Source of the DNA: Clostridia bacterium
GTDB taxonomy: Bacteria; Bacillota; Clostridia; Christensenellales; Aristaeellaceae
NCBI GenBank assembly: GCA_017464305.1
Contig: JAFUDS010000026.1
Coordinates: forward strand, 124,001 to 188,000
Direction: 5' to 3'
DNA length: 64,000 bases
The notes beneath the pieces were generated by a model. The model worked only from the letters and a program-made list of their open reading frames with translations, had not been told where the DNA came from and did not search any database. Below, in pieces: positions 8,754-17,275 of the stretch; within the stretch, counting starts at the first letter, position 1, and each line of letters starts with the position of its first letter. The translations under genes and the position numbers were made by a program.

Positions 8754-10279
8754 CCTTCCAATCCTCCCAGCTGCTTGAAGAGCTCCTCATTCGCCGTGTA
8801 CAGCTGCTGATACAGCGCGTAAACTTTGGCGTACTTCGGCACGTTCTCCGGGATGGGAGCCTGGGCGGGATTCACATGAATCATCTGACGGCAGGCTTCC
8901 TGCACGGAGGGATACAGTCCCGCGCCTACGCTGGCCAGAATCGCCACACCCAGGGCGGGGCCTTCGGTGTTCACCGTGGTGGCCACCGGGCAGTTCATCA
9001 CGTCCGCCAGCATCTGCCGCCACAGGGGGCTCTTTCCGCCGCCGCCACAGGCCAGCATCGTCTCCGGCGCGACGCCCATGCCCGCCAGAATGTTCAGACA
9101 ATCGTTCAGGCTGTAGCTAACGCCTTCCATTACCGCCCGCAGCAGATCCCGCCGCTGATGCATGGCGCTGAGGCCAAAGAAGATGCCCCGGCAGTCGCTG
9201 TCCAGGTGAGGCGTCCGCTCGCCCATGAGGTAGGGCGCGTAGATCAGCTTGTTGGCGCCGATGGGGCTCTTCGCCGCTTCCTGATTGGTCAGCTCGTAGG
9301 GATCCACCCCCATCTGGGCTGCCGCTTCCTTTTCCGCAGCGCAGAAGGTATCCCGGAACCATTTCAGGCTCAGGCCCGCCGCTTGGGTGACGCCCATGAC
9401 ATGCCAAGCCCCCGGCACAGCGCAACAGAAGGTATGCACCCGGCCCTTGGGGTCGATGGCCAGCTTGTCCGTGTGGGCAAAGACCACCCCGCTGGTCCCG
9501 ATGGTGGTAAAGGCCTTCCCGTCCTCCACCACGCCGGTCCCCACCGCGGCAGCCGCATTATCTCCCGCGCCGCCGACAACCAGCGTCTTTTCGCTCAGAC
9601 CCGTCTTCGCCGCCGCTTCGGCGGAAATATGCCCCGTCACCTCGCAGCTTTCGTAAACCTTGGCCAGCAGATTCTTGTCGATATCCAAAATTTGCAGCAG
9701 CTCATCGCTCCAGCAGCGGTTCGGCACGTCCAGCATCTGCATGCCGCTGGCGTCGGAAACCTCGGTAGCAAAATCCCCCGTCAGCACGTAGCGCACATAA
9801 TCCTTGGGCAGCAGCACATGCTTGCAACGGGCATAGTTTTCCGGCTCGTGATTCCGGACCCAGATCAGCTTACTCAGGGTGAACCCCGGCAGGGCGGGAT
9901 TCGCGGTAATCCGGATCAGGTTTTCATAGCCCACCTTTTCCGTAATCTCCTCGCATTCCTTGGCCGTCCGCTGATCGCACCAGATGATGGAGGGACGAAT
10001 CACCTCTCCCTTTTCGTCCAGCATGACCAGCCCGTGCATCTGGCCGCTGATACCCAGAGACACCACATCTTCCTTATCTACGCCGCTCTTAGTCAGCACG
10101 GTTTGAATCGTCGCGATGGCGGCATTGGCCCAATCGGAGGGCAGCTGCTCGGCCCAACCGTTCTGCGGCTGATACATAGGATATTCCACTGTGGCGGAGC
10201 AAATCCCCTTCCCTTCCTGGTCAAAGAGCACTGTTTTCGTTCCAGATGTTCCCAGATCAATTCCCAGTACGTATTTCAT
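8750..10279 (-). CDS. xylB: Xylulokinase (FGGY family)
   Basis: A 509-residue FGGY carbohydrate kinase that phosphorylates D-xylulose to xylulose 5-phosphate. It begins with the phosphate-1 motif YVLGIDLGTSGTKTVLFD and carries SLGISGQMHGLVMLD (the xylulokinase-type MHG substrate loop), VVGGAGDNAAAAVG and LACGGGGKSPLWRQMLAD. The ATG at 10279 follows a GGGGGTT site; an in-frame GTG at 10297 is less likely. A near-consensus promoter lies upstream. No xylose isomerase or transporter is adjacent, so a related ketose kinase role is possible. The stop overlaps nrdR. Confidence 0.93.
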   Translation of the reverse strand: MKYVLGIDLGTSGTKTVLFDQEGKGICSATVEYPMYQPQNGWAEQLPSDWANAAIATIQTVLTKSGVDKEDVVSLGISGQMHGLVMLDEKGEVIRPSIIWCDQRTAKECEEITEKVGYENLIRITANPALPGFTLSKLIWVRNHEPENYARCKHVLLPKDYVRYVLTGDFATEVSDASGMQMLDVPNRCWSDELLQILDIDKNLLAKVYESCEVTGHISAEAAAKTGLSEKTLVVGGAGDNAAAAVGTGVVEDGKAFTTIGTSGVVFAHTDKLAIDPKGRVHTFCCAVPGAWHVMGVTQAAGLSLKWFRDTFCAAEKEAAAQMGVDPYELTNQEAAKSPIGANKLIYAPYLMGERTPHLDSDCRGIFFGLSAMHQRRDLLRAVMEGVSYSLNDCLNILAGMGVAPETMLACGGGGKSPLWRQMLADVMNCPVATTVNTEGPALGVAILASVGAGLYPSVQEACRQMIHVNPAQAPIPENVPKYAKVYALYQQLYTANEELFKQLGGLEG

Positions 10280-10326
10280 TATTAACCCCCAAAACACAAA
10301 ATATAGTGGTTCCGTTGCTGAGTCTC

Positions 10327-10355
10327 ATTATATAGTTGTGGTCTGCCAATGTCAA
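10327..10355 (-). promoter_or_regulatory. Promoter for xylB-nrdR
   Basis: Reading the minus strand, TTGACA (10355-10350) and TATAAT (10332-10327) are separated by 17 bases. Both hexamers match the sigma-A consensus exactly. Confidence 0.9.
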
Positions 10356-10382
10356 GAATAGTTTTTTGCTACATAATTTCTA

Positions 10383-10401
10383 CACAATCTTGTGATATGA
10401 T
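10383..10401 (+). promoter_or_regulatory. Putative promoter and operator of the copper cluster
   Basis: A -10 TATGAT at 10396-10401 lies just after a palindrome CACAA-TC-TTGTG at 10383-10394. No good -35 is visible at the right distance (TAATTT), which suits an activator-dependent promoter. The palindrome is a candidate site for the CopR-like regulator encoded downstream or for a copper-sensing repressor. Confidence 0.5.
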
Positions 10402-10432
10402 CCTGCCATTCACAGAAAGGAAGTGTGTTTTA

Positions 10433-10909
10433 GTGAAACGTATGAAATCTGCAGCCCTTTTCCTCCTCCTGCTGGCAGCAGCCCTTGTGTTGGTCGGATG
10501 CAGTGCCAATTCTGAAAAGAACGGTGCGAACGATTCCGCCGCCCTGATCTTCAGCTCTGCTGAATTGACCCAGGATCCCACCTTTGTGGATTGGACTCAG
10601 AATGGTACGGCCATGCAGCTCATCGCCCGCAAGGACGAAGCAGGCACGGTGCGCCTGGCTTTTAACACCTGCCAATCCTGCGGCGGATCGCCCTATGCCT
10701 GGTTTGAATACATTGGCGATAATACACTACAGTGCCAGAACTGCGGACTGAAATTCCCCCTGGATACGGTGGGAACCACCAAGGCTGCGGGCTGCAATCC
10801 GGTTACCATCACGGATTTTTCCACGGATGGCGACACGGTCACCGTGCCCCGGAAGGTGCTGGCCGAGAACGCGGAACGCTTTACAAATTGGAAGAAGATT
10901 AAGGAATGA
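10433..10909 (+). CDS. DUF2318-domain lipoprotein with two CxxC motifs
   Basis: A 158-residue lipoprotein. A signal peptide ends in the lipobox LVLVGC with Cys23 as the lipidated residue. The mature part carries TCQSCGGSPYAW and, about 20 residues later, QCQNCGLKF, then AAGCNPVTI. This Cys pattern is that of the DUF2318 (FtrD-like) family, predicted to bind a metal or Fe-S cluster. FtrD proteins are known from iron uptake systems, but here the neighbours are copper genes, so a role in handling copper or redox at the outer face of the membrane is inferred. GTG at 10433 follows AAAGGAAG; a longer frame from 10349 has no ribosome binding site. The stop overlaps the next ATG. Confidence 0.85.
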   Translation: MKRMKSAALFLLLLAAALVLVGCSANSEKNGANDSAALIFSSAELTQDPTFVDWTQNGTAMQLIARKDEAGTVRLAFNTCQSCGGSPYAWFEYIGDNTLQCQNCGLKFPLDTVGTTKAAGCNPVTITDFSTDGDTVTVPRKVLAENAERFTNWKKIKE

Positions 10910-12204
10910 GCACGCTAAAGAAAACCTGGCATATCGCCGGCATGCACTGTCCCCACTGCGAGACCGCCATTCTCCGCGCGGTGGGCAAGCTGGAAGGCAT
11001 TTCCCAGCCCGAGGCGGACTATCGGGCCGGTACCTTGACAGCGCAGTGGACAGAGAGCCTGCTGCCGGAGGAAAAGCTGGCGGAATGCATCTCTGAAGCC
11101 GGCTATGAGCTGAAGCTTGAAAAGAAAAGCGTTCCCCGCAGGATGTTGACTCTGCTGTGTACGCTGCTGGCCCTTGTGGCGCTGTATCTGCTGTTCGCGG
11201 TCACTCCGCTGGAGGGCATGCTCAGTTCCTTCCCCACTGCCCGTGCGGGGATGAGCCTGGGGGCGCTGTTTGTGGTAGGCTTGCTTACCTCCCTCCACTG
11301 CGTGGCCATGTGCGGCGGGATCAATTTGGCCCATAGCGCTGCATCTGCTCAATCTGGCGGGAAAGTCAGTGCGTCGAACATCCAATATAACGCGGGGCGC
11401 TTCATCTCCTATACTGTGGTTGGCGGGATCGTCGGCGCGCTGGGATCCGTGCTGCGCATCAGCACGGCTGTACAGTCGGGGATCCAGATCGTTGCGGCCA
11501 TATTCATGGTTTTGATGGCGCTCAACATGCTGGATATCGGCGGATGGAAAGCCATGATGCCTACCTTGCCCGTGGGGCTTCGGGCTCGCTTGCTGGGAAA
11601 ACGGAAGAACTCTTCCCTGTGGATCGGGCTGATCAACGGCCTCATGCCCTGCGGCCCCTTGCAGGCCATGCAGCTATATGCCCTGTCTACGGGCAGCTGG
11701 TATATGGGTGCCCTGTCCATGGCCAGCTTCTGTCTGGGAACCATCCCGTTGATGCTGGGCTTTGGCCTGGTCAGCGGCAAGCTAAACAAACGCTTCGCCA
11801 AGCCCATGCGGATTGCCTCCGGCGCCCTGGTGCTGGTGATGGGCATGGCGATGCTGACAAGAGGCTTGTCCCTTTCCGGCGTTCAGGTAAAGCTGCCTGG
11901 CCAGCTGACCCAGGCGGACGCAGCCGTCGTTGAGGAGGGTTATCAAAACGTCTCCTCCGAGCTGGATTGGCGGGGGTACCCGGATATCACCGTGAAGGCG
12001 AATGTGCCTGTTCACTGGGTGATTCACGCAGATGAAGGCAAAATTACTGGCTGTAATAACGAAATGGTTATTCCTGGATTGAACCTGCGCGTTCCTTTAC
12101 AGGAAGGAGACAACGTGGTAGAATTTACAGCTGCTCAACCCGGCGTAATCCCATACACCTGTTGGATGGGCATGCTGCATGGGTCGATTACTGTGGAAGA
12201 ATAA
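10906..12204 (+). CDS. HMA - SafE membrane - cupredoxin fusion protein
   Basis: A 432-residue three-part protein. Residues 1-70 are a heavy-metal-associated domain with GMHCPHCETAI. Residues 78-320 form a six-helix membrane unit with LTSLHCVAMCGGINLA and INGLMPCGPLQAMQLYA, motifs of the SafE/TauE-like (UreH/DsbD-like) family linked to copper delivery for cytochrome oxidase. The last 100 residues look like a cupredoxin: VHWVIHADEGKITGC supplies possible His and Cys ligands, and YTCWMGMLHGSI gives a Cys/Met/His set near the end. The likely job is moving copper between the cytosolic face, membrane and outside, but direction is unknown. It overlaps the DUF2318 gene by 4 bases and copA follows 18 bases later. 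Confidence 0.85.
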   Translation: MSTLKKTWHIAGMHCPHCETAILRAVGKLEGISQPEADYRAGTLTAQWTESLLPEEKLAECISEAGYELKLEKKSVPRRMLTLLCTLLALVALYLLFAVTPLEGMLSSFPTARAGMSLGALFVVGLLTSLHCVAMCGGINLAHSAASAQSGGKVSASNIQYNAGRFISYTVVGGIVGALGSVLRISTAVQSGIQIVAAIFMVLMALNMLDIGGWKAMMPTLPVGLRARLLGKRKNSSLWIGLINGLMPCGPLQAMQLYALSTGSWYMGALSMASFCLGTIPLMLGFGLVSGKLNKRFAKPMRIASGALVLVMGMAMLTRGLSLSGVQVKLPGQLTQADAAVVEEGYQNVSSELDWRGYPDITVKANVPVHWVIHADEGKITGCNNEMVIPGLNLRVPLQEGDNVVEFTAAQPGVIPYTCWMGMLHGSITVEE

Positions 12205-12222
12205 CAGAGGAGATATCAATTT

Positions 12223-14766
12223 ATGGAACAATATATTGTTACTGGCATGAGCTGTGCCGCGTGTCAGGCCCGCGTGGAAAAAGCGGTCAGCAAGGTGCCG
12301 GGTGTCACCAATTGCTCCGTCAGCCTGTTGACGAACTCCATGAGCGTGGAGGGCTCCGCCTCTGCCCAGGCCATCATCAGCGCAGTGGAGGAGGCGGGAT
12401 ACGGCGCCTCTTTGAAATCCACCGCGATGACCGCGGAATCCAGCGTCTCGGCGGAGGAGGAAGCCTTAAAGGATCGGGAGACGCCGATTCTGAAGAAGAG
12501 GCTCATCGCCTCCATCATTCTGCTGATCCCGCTGCTTTATCTTTCCATGGGCCATATGATGTGGGGCTGGCCGCTGCCGGCCTGGTTCGATGGCAACCAT
12601 GTGGCCATGGGGATGGTGCAGCTTGTGCTGACTGGGTTGATCATGGTGATCAATCAAAAATTCTTCGTCAGCGGATTCAAAGCGCTGTGGCATCGGGCGC
12701 CTAATATGGACAGCCTGGTGGCCCTGGGCGCTTCCGCTTCCTTCCTGTGGAGCCTCTATGTCCTCTTCGCCATGACTAGGGCTGTGGTGGATGGAAACGA
12801 AGCCGCGGTCATGACCTACATGATGGATTTCTATTTTGAATCCGCCGCTACGATTTTGACCCTAATCACCGTGGGCAAGATGCTGGAGGCCCGCGCCAAG
12901 GGAAAGACCACCGACGCTTTAAAGGGGCTCATGAATTTAGCTCCCAAGACCGCCGTTTTGCTGCGGAACGGGGTTGAGGTCGAAGTGCCCATCGCCCAGG
13001 TGAAGCAAGGCGACGTCTTTGTTGTTCGCCCTGGCGACAGCATCCCAGTGGATGGTGTCGTCATTGAAGGCAGCAGCGCCGTCAACGAAGCAGCGCTGAC
13101 GGGAGAAAGCGTGCCAGCGGATAAGATTGTCGGGGATACCGTTTCCGCCGCCACCGTGAATCAGTCCGGATTCCTGAAATGCCAGGCCACCCGGGTGGGC
13201 GAAGATACTACCCTGAGCCAGATTATCCGCATGGTCAGCGACGCGGCCGCCACCAAGGCGCCCATCGCCAAGATCGCGGACAAGGTTTCCGGCATTTTCG
13301 TTCCGGTCGTTATCGGAATCGCCATTGTAACCGCGCTGGTATGGTTGCTGGTGGGCAAAGAAACGGGCTATGCCCTGGCGCGTGGCATATCTGTATTGGT
13401 CATTTCCTGCCCCTGTGCCTTGGGTCTGGCGACCCCTGTGGCCATCATGGTTGGTAATGGTGTAGGCGCGAAAAACGGAATTTTGTTTAAAACCGCCGCT
13501 TCCTTGGAGGAAACGGGTCGAGTACAAATCGTAGCCCTGGACAAGACCGGAACCATTACCCAGGGCGAGCCGCGGGTGACCGATCTGTGCCCCGCTGCAG
13601 GATATGATGAAAAAACGCTCCTGACTTTGGCCGCCTCTGTGGAACAGCTCAGCGAGCATCCCCTGGCCAAGGCGATTCTTTGGGAGGCTCAGGATCAAAA
13701 TCTTCCTCTGGAAAAAGCAACTGATTTTGAGGCGCTGCCTGGCAATGGTATTCGCGCTTCCGTGGGTCAAGGAAAAATCATCGGCGGCAGCCTGTCCTAC
13801 ATTCGCTCCCAAATTCAGCTTCCGGACGATGTAGCTCAAAGAGCAAATCAGCTTTCTGAGCAAGGAAAGACTCCCCTGCTGTTCAGTCTGAACGATCAGC
13901 TCATTGGCATGATCGCCGTTGCGGACGTCATCAAGGAAGACAGCCCCCAAGCCATTGCAGAGCTGCGGAGCATGGGTGTTCGCGTGGTCATGTTGACGGG
14001 GGATAATGAGAGGACCGCCAAGGCGATTGGTCAGCAGGCCGGTGTGGACGAGGTCATTGCCGGTGTGCTGCCGGACGGCAAGGAGCAGGTGATTCGTCAG
14101 CTGCAGGAGAAAGGCAAGGTCGCTATGGTAGGCGACGGCATCAATGACGCCCCTGCTTTAACCCGGGCCGATATGGGCATCGCCATTGGCGCTGGAACGG
14201 ATATTGCCATTGACGCGGCGGATGTGGTGTTGATGAAGAGCCGTCTATCCGATGTGCCCGCCGCGATTCGGCTCAGCCGGGCTACGCTGCGGAACATCCA
14301 TCAGAACCTCTTCTGGGCGTTCATCTACAATGTGATCGGGATTCCGCTGGCTGCGGGCGTCTTTATTCCCCTGTTTGGATGGACCCTGAATCCCATGTTC
14401 GGAGCCGCCGCCATGAGCCTCAGCAGCTTCTGCGTTGTCAGCAATGCCTTGCGCTTGAACTTTGTTCGCCTCCGGGGAAAGAATGATCAGCAGGTTTCAC
14501 AACCGGCTGTCGAGATGAAAACCACGGCGACGGCGCCGGCTCCCCAGGTTCGGATGGAGGTCAGCATCGAAGGCATGATGTGCGAGCACTGTGAAGCACG
14601 GGTCAAAAAGGCGATTGAGTCCATTCCTGGCGTCCTCAGCGCTTCTGCGGATCATCAGACAGGAATAGCGACCGTAAAGGCCGAGCGGCCGATCGAGGAA
14701 GCGGCGCTGAAGCAGGCCGTGGAAGCGGCGGATTATCAGGTAACGGGCTGCACGGTGATTGTATAA
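12223..14766 (+). CDS. copA: Copper-translocating P1B-type ATPase with HMA domains at both ends
   Basis: An 847-residue copper pump. The N-terminal HMA has GMSCAACQARV. The ATPase core shows the actuator motif LTGESVPADK, the copper-binding membrane motif SCPCALGLATP, the phosphorylation site DKTGTITQG, the SEHPLAKAI nucleotide-binding motif and VGDGINDAPAL. A second HMA (EGMMCEHCEARVKKAI) sits at the very C-terminus after a linker of about 30 residues, an uncommon position. CPC and the paired C-terminal membrane helices indicate Cu(I) export. It lies in the middle of the cluster, probably co-transcribed with the genes on both sides. Confidence 0.96.
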   Translation: MEQYIVTGMSCAACQARVEKAVSKVPGVTNCSVSLLTNSMSVEGSASAQAIISAVEEAGYGASLKSTAMTAESSVSAEEEALKDRETPILKKRLIASIILLIPLLYLSMGHMMWGWPLPAWFDGNHVAMGMVQLVLTGLIMVINQKFFVSGFKALWHRAPNMDSLVALGASASFLWSLYVLFAMTRAVVDGNEAAVMTYMMDFYFESAATILTLITVGKMLEARAKGKTTDALKGLMNLAPKTAVLLRNGVEVEVPIAQVKQGDVFVVRPGDSIPVDGVVIEGSSAVNEAALTGESVPADKIVGDTVSAATVNQSGFLKCQATRVGEDTTLSQIIRMVSDAAATKAPIAKIADKVSGIFVPVVIGIAIVTALVWLLVGKETGYALARGISVLVISCPCALGLATPVAIMVGNGVGAKNGILFKTAASLEETGRVQIVALDKTGTITQGEPRVTDLCPAAGYDEKTLLTLAASVEQLSEHPLAKAILWEAQDQNLPLEKATDFEALPGNGIRASVGQGKIIGGSLSYIRSQIQLPDDVAQRANQLSEQGKTPLLFSLNDQLIGMIAVADVIKEDSPQAIAELRSMGVRVVMLTGDNERTAKAIGQQAGVDEVIAGVLPDGKEQVIRQLQEKGKVAMVGDGINDAPALTRADMGIAIGAGTDIAIDAADVVLMKSRLSDVPAAIRLSRATLRNIHQNLFWAFIYNVIGIPLAAGVFIPLFGWTLNPMFGAAAMSLSSFCVVSNALRLNFVRLRGKNDQQVSQPAVEMKTTATAPAPQVRMEVSIEGMMCEHCEARVKKAIESIPGVLSASADHQTGIATVKAERPIEEAALKQAVEAADYQVTGCTVIV

Positions 14767-14781
14767 GGAAAGGCGGAAACC

Positions 14782-15207
14782 ATGAAGCATTTAAGAAAAA
14801 TCTTGCTCCTGCTGTTGGCGGGAATCCTGCTGCTGAATACCGCAGCCTTTGGCGAGAAATCCGTCACCGATTCCCTTTCCGCCCAGGAGATCACAGCCGT
14901 GGAGCTGATTGACCTCTTGTACGGAAATACGGACAGTGACTATATCGGGCAGATGATCCGGGTGGAGGGCTTTTTTAGCCCGGAAACCTACGAAATCGAT
15001 GGTCTCCCCTTTTATGATCTGGTGATTGTAGAACCTAACTCCTGCTGCGCGGAAGCGGTTCCCTATACGATGAACCCAGATATTACAGAATTTCCGGCCT
15101 ATGGAACGCCGATTCAGCTGATCGGAATGCTGGAAGAAGTAGAGGTCGATGGCGAGTTCTCCGTCAGGATTCAAAACGCGATTATTTCCTGGGAGCAGGC
15201 CCTATGA
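14782..15207 (+). CDS. Small secreted protein of the copper cluster
   Basis: A 141-residue protein with a clear signal peptide (residues 1-24, a run of Leu, ending near AFGEKS). There is no lipobox cysteine. The mature part is acidic and predicted to be mostly beta: IGQMIRVEGFF, LPFYDLVIVEPNSCCAEAV, PIQLIGMLEEVEVDGEF. The overall pattern resembles a small OB-fold, and the vicinal cysteines in NSCCAEAV are the only ones and could bind metal. I do not recognise a named family with certainty. It starts 15 bases after copA and overlaps the response regulator by 4 bases, so it belongs to the copper operon. Confidence 0.75.
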   Translation: MKHLRKILLLLLAGILLLNTAAFGEKSVTDSLSAQEITAVELIDLLYGNTDSDYIGQMIRVEGFFSPETYEIDGLPFYDLVIVEPNSCCAEAVPYTMNPDITEFPAYGTPIQLIGMLEEVEVDGEFSVRIQNAIISWEQAL

Positions 15208-15887
15208 ACATTCTGATCATTGATGATGAAAAAATGATCCGGGAATCCATCGTAGCTTTCCTGGAACATCAAAACTATTCCTGCTTCTCCGCGCCTAACG
15301 GCGCGGAGGGGCTTTTGTTGTTTGATCAAAACAGGATCGACTGTATCATTCTGGATCTCATGCTGCCGGATATGAGCGGCGAAGAAATTTGCAAAATCAT
15401 CCGAAAGGAATCCGATGTCCCGATCATTATGCTGACAGCGAAAAGCATGGAAGTGGATCTGTTGAACGGTTTTTCGTTAGGCGCGGATGATTACATGGTG
15501 AAGCCTTTCAGCCTGAAGGAGCTATCCGCCCGCGTAGCGGCCGTGATTCATCGCTGGCAGGGACGCCTGGCCCAGGATACGGGGATTCGCCTGGGAGAAC
15601 TGATCATGGAGGAGGATTCCCATACCCTGACAAAAAGAGGCTCCCCCATTGAATTAACCCCTGTGGAATGGCGAATTCTCTACGTATTAATGAAAAACAG
15701 ACAAAAGGTTTTCCAGCGGGAGGAATTGATTGAAGCCGCGTTCGGAATCACCTACGACGGTTTTGACCGCGCGATTGATACCCACATCAAGAATTTGCGA
15801 AAAAAAATAGAGGATGATCCCCGGAATCCGGTCTATATTCTTACGGTCTATGGTTTGGGATACAGAATGGGGGAAGGAAAGCCATGA
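15204..15887 (+). CDS. OmpR/PhoB-family response regulator, probably copper-responsive
   Basis: A 227-residue response regulator. The receiver domain has the acidic pair DDE at its start, the phospho-acceptor in CIILDLMLPD, and the KPF motif in DDYMVKPFS. The C-terminal winged helix DNA-binding domain has ELTPVEWRILYVLMKN and IDTHIKNLRKKIEDDP, ending with YILTVYGLGYRMG. Start and stop both overlap the neighbouring genes by 4 bases. Its place after copA suggests it controls the copper cluster; that is inferred from context. Confidence 0.95.
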   Translation: MNILIIDDEKMIRESIVAFLEHQNYSCFSAPNGAEGLLLFDQNRIDCIILDLMLPDMSGEEICKIIRKESDVPIIMLTAKSMEVDLLNGFSLGADDYMVKPFSLKELSARVAAVIHRWQGRLAQDTGIRLGELIMEEDSHTLTKRGSPIELTPVEWRILYVLMKNRQKVFQREELIEAAFGITYDGFDRAIDTHIKNLRKKIEDDPRNPVYILTVYGLGYRMGEGKP

Positions 15888-17275
15888 AGAAAAGCCTACG
15901 GTTTCAGCTGTCCTTCAGCAGCGCACTGCTCGTTCTGCTAACGGTCTGTATCATCGCGCTGTCTGCTCATTTCTCCATTCAACGTCAGTTCGATCAATAC
16001 ATTATGGAGCGTCAAGCCGCCCACGCGGCTTCCCTGGCGGAATCCATCATTTCCCAATATGACGTCCAGCAGGACAGCTGGAATTTGGACTATCTGCACG
16101 GGTTCGGTATGTATGCCCTGAGCGATGGCTACATCATGAAGGTATATGACACTTCCGGCGCTTCCGTCTGGGATGCTGAAAACCACGATATGACGCTGTG
16201 TCATGGCATCATGGAATCCATCTGGACCAGAATGCATCAGCAGAAGCCGGACACCAATGTGTCCTTGATCACCGATACAATCAATCTATCGATGGACGAT
16301 GGCATGGTGATCGGCCACGTGGACGTGCAGTATTATAGTCCCAATTATTCCCGGGAGAGCGATTTTGGATTCTTGGAGGCCCTGGATCATCTGTTGATCT
16401 TCGCCGCCATCGCTTCGCTGGTGATCGCGATTGTATTGGGCTTGTGGATGGCCCGGCGAATTGCCAAGCCGCTTTCGGACGCGACCCAGGCCGCGCGGGA
16501 AATTTCCAGCGGCCATTATGACACCCGCATCCCGCCGCATAGCGGATCTGCGGAGCTCACCACCCTGACCTCCGCGGTGAATCAAATGGCCCAGGATCTG
16601 GAAAGTCAGGAAGAGCGAAAGCGTCGCCTGACTACGGATGTGGCCCACGAGCTGCGCACGCCGATTACCAACATCTCCTCCTACCTGGAGGCAATGGCGG
16701 AAGGCATCTGGGAGCCGACGCCGGAACGCCTGACAGAATGTCACCAAGAGGCGCAGCGAATCGCTGGGATTGTAGGCCAGCTGGAAGCGTTGCATCGCAG
16801 CGAGGATCAAAGCGTCCATGTCACCAAATCCGCGATTCAGCTTCGTTCCCTGTGCGAATCGGTGGCTTCCACCTTTGCCCGCCCGTTGGAAGAGCGAAAT
16901 ATAAAGTGCGAAATCGAGGGCGAGGATTTGATCCTCCAAACGGATGGAGACAAGCTGCGCCAGATCCTGATCAATCTGCTTTCCAATGCCATCAAATACT
17001 CCCCGGACGGGACAGACATCACGATATCTCTTCGCCAATCCAAAAACAATGCCCAAATCCGTGTTGCGGATCAGGGCATCGGTATTCCCCCTGCGGAACA
17101 GGCCTTGATTTTCGAACGATTTTATCGCACGGATCTTTCCCGCTCCAGGGAGACCGGCGGCGCCGGCATCGGTCTGGCGATCACGAAGGCCTTGACAGAG
17201 CAATTGGGAGGAACGATTTCCGTGGAAAGTCAGGTCAATAAAGGAAGCGTTTTTACAGTCACCTTCCCGCTTTAG
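15884..17275 (+). CDS. Membrane sensor histidine kinase of the copper cluster
   Basis: A 463-residue kinase. Two transmembrane helices (about residues 10-30 and 165-188) enclose an extracytoplasmic sensor domain of about 130 residues. A HAMP domain follows, then the phospho-acceptor histidine in DVAHELRTPITNISSYLE, and the ATPase domain with NLLSNAIKYSPDG, DQGIGIPP and GGAGIGLAI. The sensor domain has several His and Met residues but no clear metal motif. Its stop overlaps the stop of the converging pseudouridine synthase gene by 4 bases, with no terminator between them. Confidence 0.95.
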   Translation: MKKSLRFQLSFSSALLVLLTVCIIALSAHFSIQRQFDQYIMERQAAHAASLAESIISQYDVQQDSWNLDYLHGFGMYALSDGYIMKVYDTSGASVWDAENHDMTLCHGIMESIWTRMHQQKPDTNVSLITDTINLSMDDGMVIGHVDVQYYSPNYSRESDFGFLEALDHLLIFAAIASLVIAIVLGLWMARRIAKPLSDATQAAREISSGHYDTRIPPHSGSAELTTLTSAVNQMAQDLESQEERKRRLTTDVAHELRTPITNISSYLEAMAEGIWEPTPERLTECHQEAQRIAGIVGQLEALHRSEDQSVHVTKSAIQLRSLCESVASTFARPLEERNIKCEIEGEDLILQTDGDKLRQILINLLSNAIKYSPDGTDITISLRQSKNNAQIRVADQGIGIPPAEQALIFERFYRTDLSRSRETGGAGIGLAITKALTEQLGGTISVESQVNKGSVFTVTFPL

